Below, one piece after another: positions 60,341-64,000 of a DNA stretch of 64,000 bases. The translations under genes were made by a program, and so were the position numbers. Position 1 is the first letter of the stretch; each line of letters opens with the position of its first letter. The notes under the pieces are model-generated. The model was not told the DNA's origin. It did not search any database and saw nothing but the letters and a program-made list of their open reading frames with translations. Source of the DNA: Sporosarcina sp. P32b (GTDB taxonomy: Bacteria > Bacillota > Bacilli > Bacillales_A > Planococcaceae); assembly GCF_002743335.1 (NCBI RefSeq), contig NZ_PDZB01000002.1, positions 1 to 64,000 on the forward strand. Direction: 5' to 3'.

Positions 60341-61699
60341 TTATAATCGTACCGTAAAGATACTACCTTTTTCTAATTCGCTTTCTACCTCGATCGTGCC
60401 ACCGTGCGCTTCTGTTAATTCCTTCACCGTCGCCAAACCAAGACCAGCACCGCCAAATGAACGGGAACGCGATTTCTCGACACGGTAGAGCTTTTCAAAT
60501 ATTTGTTGCTGATTTTCAAATGCAATGCCGCATCCGCTGTCTTCCACTTGTAAAATGCTATGCTTTTTATCTTGAAACGCACGAACGATTACGGTACTGC
60601 CAGTTTCAGAATAATGTAGCGCGTTGTCTAACAGATTAAGAATAATTTGTTCAAGACGCATTCGATCTGCCACGATAGGAAAATCGCCAGCTTGTTCAAT
60701 CAGAAGCGTAATTCCTTTCAAATCAAAAGATGGTTGGACGAGCTGTACAATATCTCGGATGAACTCTTCAGCAGAGAATTCGGTTTTCGTCACAGTGAAC
60801 GTCATTTCATCCATTTGCGCTAAATCCATCAAGTTTTTCACGAGTGTTTTTAAGCGCTCGGCTTCTTCTTCAATAATCGATAAGTAGTTGAACCGCTCTG
60901 TATCACTCAGTTCTGTGCGTTGAGCCACTTTGGCATAACCGATCAAGTACGTAAGGGGGGTTCCCATTTCGTGAGACACAGACGCTAGAAACTCTTTTCG
61001 TTCGCGTTTGACACGACTCAAGTCATTCGATAATTTCCGGATGGAAGCTGCGAGTTCTCCCAGCTCATCATTCGAAAGCTTCGGCAAGTCCACATCGTAC
61101 AAACCTTCGCTCATCTGTTCCGTTGCTTCTTTCATTCGAATGAGTGGACGTGTCAACCATTTGGATAGTAATGAGTAGACAACAAACAGAACGACAATGC
61201 TTCCACCACCTGCAAGTAGAAAATGTACATTGAGTTGATTGACAAGTTGTCGTATAGGAACCGTACTTTGCAGCATGACAAGACTCCCTGAAACACCTTT
61301 TGCTTCATACGGATGCACACTGACAAGATAAGGAGACTTCTCCCAATCAACGGGTAATATAGTATCTTCAGTCAGTAGCTTTTCATTTACTTGGGATACA
61401 TATGGACCGAGAATACCTTCAGTATCCAGTGAATGCTGTACGATATTTCCTCTATCATCGAGAATCGCGACGTCTCGTTCACCACCGCTTTCCATAAGAA
61501 TAATATGATGCAAAGTCGTTTCAGTATAATTATCCTCCAACACATTTCGATGATTGCTACCCGTTTTTAAGAGTCGATCTAGTTCTTCATCCACCCGGGC
61601 ATGTGTGATCGTCTGATGTAAATAGACCATTAACAATGTATCCAAAATAAGAAATGAAATAATGAATGAAGCTGCTAACTTCGTTGAGATTTTATTCAT
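60341..61699 (-). CDS. Sensor histidine kinase
   Basis: A 452-residue transmembrane kinase. TM1 (AASFIISFLILDTLLMVYL) and TM2 (FLLAGGGSIVVLFVVYSLL) bound an extracellular sensor domain of about 145 residues. HAMP follows (WLTRPLIRMKEATEQM), then the H box SVSHEMGTPLTYLIGYAK, the N box LLDNALHYS, and G boxes VEDSGCGIAF and FGGAGLGLATVKEL. The Glu-Met-Gly variant of the H box is a slight deviation from the usual HELRTP. AAGGAGCG is nine bases before the ATG at 61699; the frame is open to 61768. It precedes the regulator gene in the same transcript. Confidence 0.92.
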   Translation of the reverse strand: MNKISTKLAASFIISFLILDTLLMVYLHQTITHARVDEELDRLLKTGSNHRNVLEDNYTETTLHHIILMESGGERDVAILDDRGNIVQHSLDTEGILGPYVSQVNEKLLTEDTILPVDWEKSPYLVSVHPYEAKGVSGSLVMLQSTVPIRQLVNQLNVHFLLAGGGSIVVLFVVYSLLSKWLTRPLIRMKEATEQMSEGLYDVDLPKLSNDELGELAASIRKLSNDLSRVKRERKEFLASVSHEMGTPLTYLIGYAKVAQRTELSDTERFNYLSIIEEEAERLKTLVKNLMDLAQMDEMTFTVTKTEFSAEEFIRDIVQLVQPSFDLKGITLLIEQAGDFPIVADRMRLEQIILNLLDNALHYSETGSTVIVRAFQDKKHSILQVEDSGCGIAFENQQQIFEKLYRVEKSRSRSFGGAGLGLATVKELTEAHGGTIEVESELEKGSIFTVRL

Positions 61700-61924
61700 A
61701 GCATGCGCTCCTTTTCCCTCTATCGAGCAGTATAAGATAAACGTATCGAAAATGTATGCAGAAAGCATCCATTAAGTGTGACTGGCCATCTTATAAAAAA
61801 CGAGCAAAGCTTTGTACGTAAGCCTTATGGCAATTAAGGAGTTTGTTAGGAGTTTAGGGATTTAGCTTAAACTAAGAACAGAAATTGCTATACTAATATT
61901 AACTTAATGAAGGAGTGAAGACAT

Positions 61925-62485
61925 ATGAAAAAACAAGTACTTTCAATAAGTGCAGCGTTTGCTCTAGTGCTTGCTGGATGTGGAGCGGCGACGCCAACAG
62001 AGGAAGAGCCTGTTAAGAGTGAAGAAACTTCACACAATGATATGGAAGGGATGGACCATTCGAGCGACGGCAGTATTCCCGAAGGTTTAATGGAAGCGGA
62101 AAACCCGACATACCCGGTAGGATCTGAAGCTATTATTGAAACGGACCATATGGCAGGTATGAAGGGGGCTACTGCAACTATCGTTGGCGCATTTGATACA
62201 GTTGCCTATTCTATCAACTATACACCGACAGATGGCGGCGAGAAAGTGTTGGATCATAAATGGGTAGTTCATGAAGAACTAGAAGATCCGGCTCCAGCTC
62301 CTCTAGACAAAGGAACTGAAGTAACTGTACTCGCTGATCATATGGAAGGCATGGAAGGCGCGACAGCAGAAATTGAATCTGTAGAACAGACGACTGTCTA
62401 TATGATCGATTATGCGTCAACAACTGATGGAGAAGAAGTACTAAATCACAAATGGGTTGTTGAAGACGAGCTATCAGAAAAGTAA
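61925..62485 (+). CDS. YdhK-family lipoprotein (two DUF1541 repeats)
   Basis: A 186-residue lipoprotein with signal peptide and lipobox LVLAGCGAA (Cys19), then a Glu/Met-rich linker (DMEGMDHSSDG). Two tandem repeats follow: YPVGSEAIIETDHMAGMKGA with VLDHKWVVHEEL, and KGTEVTVLADHMEGMEGA with VLNHKWVVEDEL. This is the YdhK pattern, often found near copper-resistance genes. The Met/His-rich segment DMEGMDH could bind copper. Divergent from the two-component genes and followed by the CueP-like gene. Function not proven. Confidence 0.88.
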   Translation: MKKQVLSISAAFALVLAGCGAATPTEEEPVKSEETSHNDMEGMDHSSDGSIPEGLMEAENPTYPVGSEAIIETDHMAGMKGATATIVGAFDTVAYSINYTPTDGGEKVLDHKWVVHEELEDPAPAPLDKGTEVTVLADHMEGMEGATAEIESVEQTTVYMIDYASTTDGEEVLNHKWVVEDELSEK

Positions 62486-62628
62486 TGTTTCAATGATGGA
62501 GTTGCCTCGCGCAGCTCTTTTCATTGTATGTAAGTAAAGATCATATACACGTTTTATAAAAGGTCAAACATTTGTTACATAAGTTCTTCTAAACAGACAC
62601 AAAAATAATTGGAATAGGTTGTGAGAAG

Positions 62629-63171
62629 ATGAAAGGGAAATTAATGGCCATATTGCTACTAATCACCGCTTTGTCAGTTGGTTGCAGCAATGAAAATGCG
62701 AATAATGAAGTACAACCATCACCAAAACCACAAGAGACAGTAGATATTAAAAAATTAGTAAAAGACTATACGGTGAGAAATGCTGTAGCTGCGTCCGCTT
62801 CAATTACATCGTCTGAACTAATTGTGACAGATGATGATAAAAACGTGACGAAGTATGATCTTCCTGAAGATGAATTCTTTGTCTCGATTGCTCCATTCGT
62901 TAACACTACACACCCTTGTGATGTCCATAGTCTAACAGGCTGTCAAGGTGAACTCGTTGAGGAAGAATTCGATGTGCATATAGAAGATTCTGAAGGAAAT
63001 GTAATTCTCGATGACGTCAAAACAACTGAAGCTAATGGATTTATCGACTTGTGGCTTCCACGTGATGACACATTCACGGTAACGATTAAACAAGATGCGA
63101 GAGAAACTGTATCTGAAATTACTACATTCGAAGGGGACAATACGTGCATCACGACTATGCGTTTGGAGTGA
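62629..63171 (+). CDS. CueP-like copper-binding lipoprotein
   Basis: A 180-residue lipoprotein: lipobox LSVGCSNEN (Cys19) and a CueP domain. FFVSIAPFVNTTHPCDVHSL, TGCQGELVEEEFDV and the C-terminal EGDNTCITTMRL carry the three Cys and nearby His of CueP, the periplasmic copper-binding protein of Salmonella. In a Gram-positive cell it would act on the outer face of the membrane. GTGAGAAG is the ribosome-binding site. With the YdhK gene and the divergent two-component pair it suggests a copper envelope-stress module. Confidence 0.88.
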   Translation: MKGKLMAILLLITALSVGCSNENANNEVQPSPKPQETVDIKKLVKDYTVRNAVAASASITSSELIVTDDDKNVTKYDLPEDEFFVSIAPFVNTTHPCDVHSLTGCQGELVEEEFDVHIEDSEGNVILDDVKTTEANGFIDLWLPRDDTFTVTIKQDARETVSEITTFEGDNTCITTMRLE

Positions 63172-63220
63172 TTTCTAAGATAGTCGTTGGTAACGAATTC
63201 ACTTTATCTCCATATGTATA

Positions 63221-63285
63221 AGTACCTGTGCTTTAATCATTCATGAGTGTTTTAGACATTCACGTTTGATTGCGGCACAGGTATT
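63221..63285 (+). terminator. Long hairpin terminator of the CueP gene
   Basis: AGTACCTGTGC pairs with GCACAGGTATT, and the stem extends inward through AATCA/TGATT-like pairs to a loop with GTGTTTTAGACATTC. Followed by TTTTT. The arms are nearly the same as those at 51029-51096. Confidence 0.8.
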
Positions 63286-63475
63286 TTTATAAAGATTTCT
63301 AATTATCAAGTCTATTCATTAGCGTTATCCATTTATAGATAATTAACAGAATATTGTCGAAATATGCACTAAAAACGATTGTAAAATTATATTGAATGTA
63401 CTATCTTTATAGTAAGTTAATGTTAGTTGTTTTACATTACCATAAAGTATTCATAACTCAGGGAGGTTGGTTTTG

Positions 63476-64000
63476 ATGAACAAAGTCGAAGAGAACTATT
63501 TAAATGACGGTTATAAGAAATATGTAGGGTCAGATCTAGACATTTTTTATTCAATAAAAAAATGTGAACATGCAGGAGTTTGCGCTCGTGGAAACGCGGA
63601 AGTGTTTAATCCGAAACGCAGACCGTGGATTTTGCCCGATAACGGAGAAGCCAATCAAGTGATGAAGGTCATTGATGCATGTCCATCGGGAGCATTGGGT
63701 TATATTAAAAAAGAGGACTCGGAGAAAGTTACGTTTTTAAAAGGGGGAAATCGCTTTTATTTAGAAAATGACGAAGGTCAATTAATTGCTGAGATTACTT
63801 TTACTACGCCTAATCCCGCAATCTTTATTATTGATCATACATTCGTTGATCCTTCATTAAGAGGAAAAGGTATTGCTCAATCATTGGTAAAAGAAGTGGT
63901 GACTAAAGCACGTGCTGAAGATAGGAAGATTCTACCTTTGTGTCCATTCGCTAAGCTAGAATTTGAACGAAAAGAAGAATATGCTGACGTTTGGAAACGT
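63476..64000 (+). CDS. 4Fe-4S mono-cluster/GNAT acetyltransferase fusion, partial at window end
   Basis: An open frame of 175 codons that runs past the end of the window. The N-terminal 75 residues have Cys in IKKCEHAGVCARG and VIDACPSGALGY, matching the single 4Fe-4S domain of the YjdI type. The rest, GQLIAEITFTTPN then HTFVDPSLRGKGIAQSLVKE and ILPLCPFAKLEFERKEEY, is the short acetyltransferase-like domain of the YjdJ type (COG2388). In E. coli these are separate neighbouring genes; here they are fused. GGGAGGTTGG lies before the ATG at 63476. Function unknown. Confidence 0.85.
   Translation, partial: MNKVEENYLNDGYKKYVGSDLDIFYSIKKCEHAGVCARGNAEVFNPKRRPWILPDNGEANQVMKVIDACPSGALGYIKKEDSEKVTFLKGGNRFYLENDEGQLIAEITFTTPNPAIFIIDHTFVDPSLRGKGIAQSLVKEVVTKARAEDRKILPLCPFAKLEFERKEEYADVWKR

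Overview
The window looks like chromosomal DNA of a low-GC, endospore-forming Bacillota, most likely the Planococcaceae/Sporosarcina group of Bacillales. The reasons are a Ger spore-germination operon, several S-layer-homology (SLH) proteins with ECF-type promoters, a YtxJ bacillithiol-linked protein, Ohr/OhrR, strong AGGAGG ribosome-binding sites and many U-tailed terminators. The genus is inferred; no rRNA or tRNA gene was seen.

Layout. 1-5.5 kb: hypothetical and remnant genes, a HEAT-repeat protein, endonuclease V and small membrane proteins. 5.7-9.1 kb: a decayed prophage replication block (two related winged-helix proteins, a DnaB-like helicase, one unknown, and a holin broken by a -1 frameshift at a slippery T run). 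9.2-13.4 kb: a yfkQRST-like germinant-receptor operon (A-C-small-B order) on the minus strand with a possible sigma-G promoter. 14-15.7 kb: a YadG/YadH-like ABC exporter. 16-30 kb: an SLH-protein region with four genes, three of them behind near-identical TGAAAC-N16-CGTCTA/G promoters, plus a fourth promoter with leader but no gene. Set among them are a 2-hydroxyacid dehydrogenase, msrA and arylamine N-acetyltransferase pseudogenes, a Vga-type ABC-F ribosome-protection gene with a long attenuator leader, and a ba3-type cytochrome oxidase operon.

30-43 kb: two DHA2-family drug exporters, a fatty-acid-hydroxylase-like gene with a FadR-like regulator, an anchored 5'-nucleotidase-like phosphoesterase that can only start at ATT or ATC, a YtrA-type GntR/ABC operon with a perfect palindromic operator, a methyltransferase, a MATE exporter and an Rrf2 regulator. 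43-51 kb: OsmC, a secreted or anchored thermonuclease-Excalibur protein, an M28 peptidase lipoprotein, a GMC oxidoreductase and an ohr-gpx-ohrR peroxide operon. 51-55.5 kb: an orphan SdpR-like repressor, YtxJ, a frameshifted GreA-like gene, a DUF1361 protein, an aldo/keto reductase and a bacteriocin-like pair (small two-TM protein followed by a secreted precursor with a Gly/Ala-rich two-cysteine tail). 55.7-58 kb: thiC with a TPP riboswitch and a small CxxC protein behind it. 58.5-64 kb: a Ca/Na antiporter, a histidine kinase/response regulator pair divergent from a YdhK lipoprotein and a CueP-like lipoprotein (probable copper envelope stress), and a 4Fe-4S/GNAT fusion that runs off the end.

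Two dispersed structural families stand out between genes: a roughly 50-bp REP-like imperfect palindrome (core GACAC...GTGTTGGGACCTGG) with whole and half copies, and long hairpin terminators with a shared loop-proximal motif. The best candidates for something undescribed are the bacteriocin-like pair at 54.7-55.4 kb, the ECF-controlled SLH set with its relic, and the ABC-F attenuator with a three-codon leader ORF.
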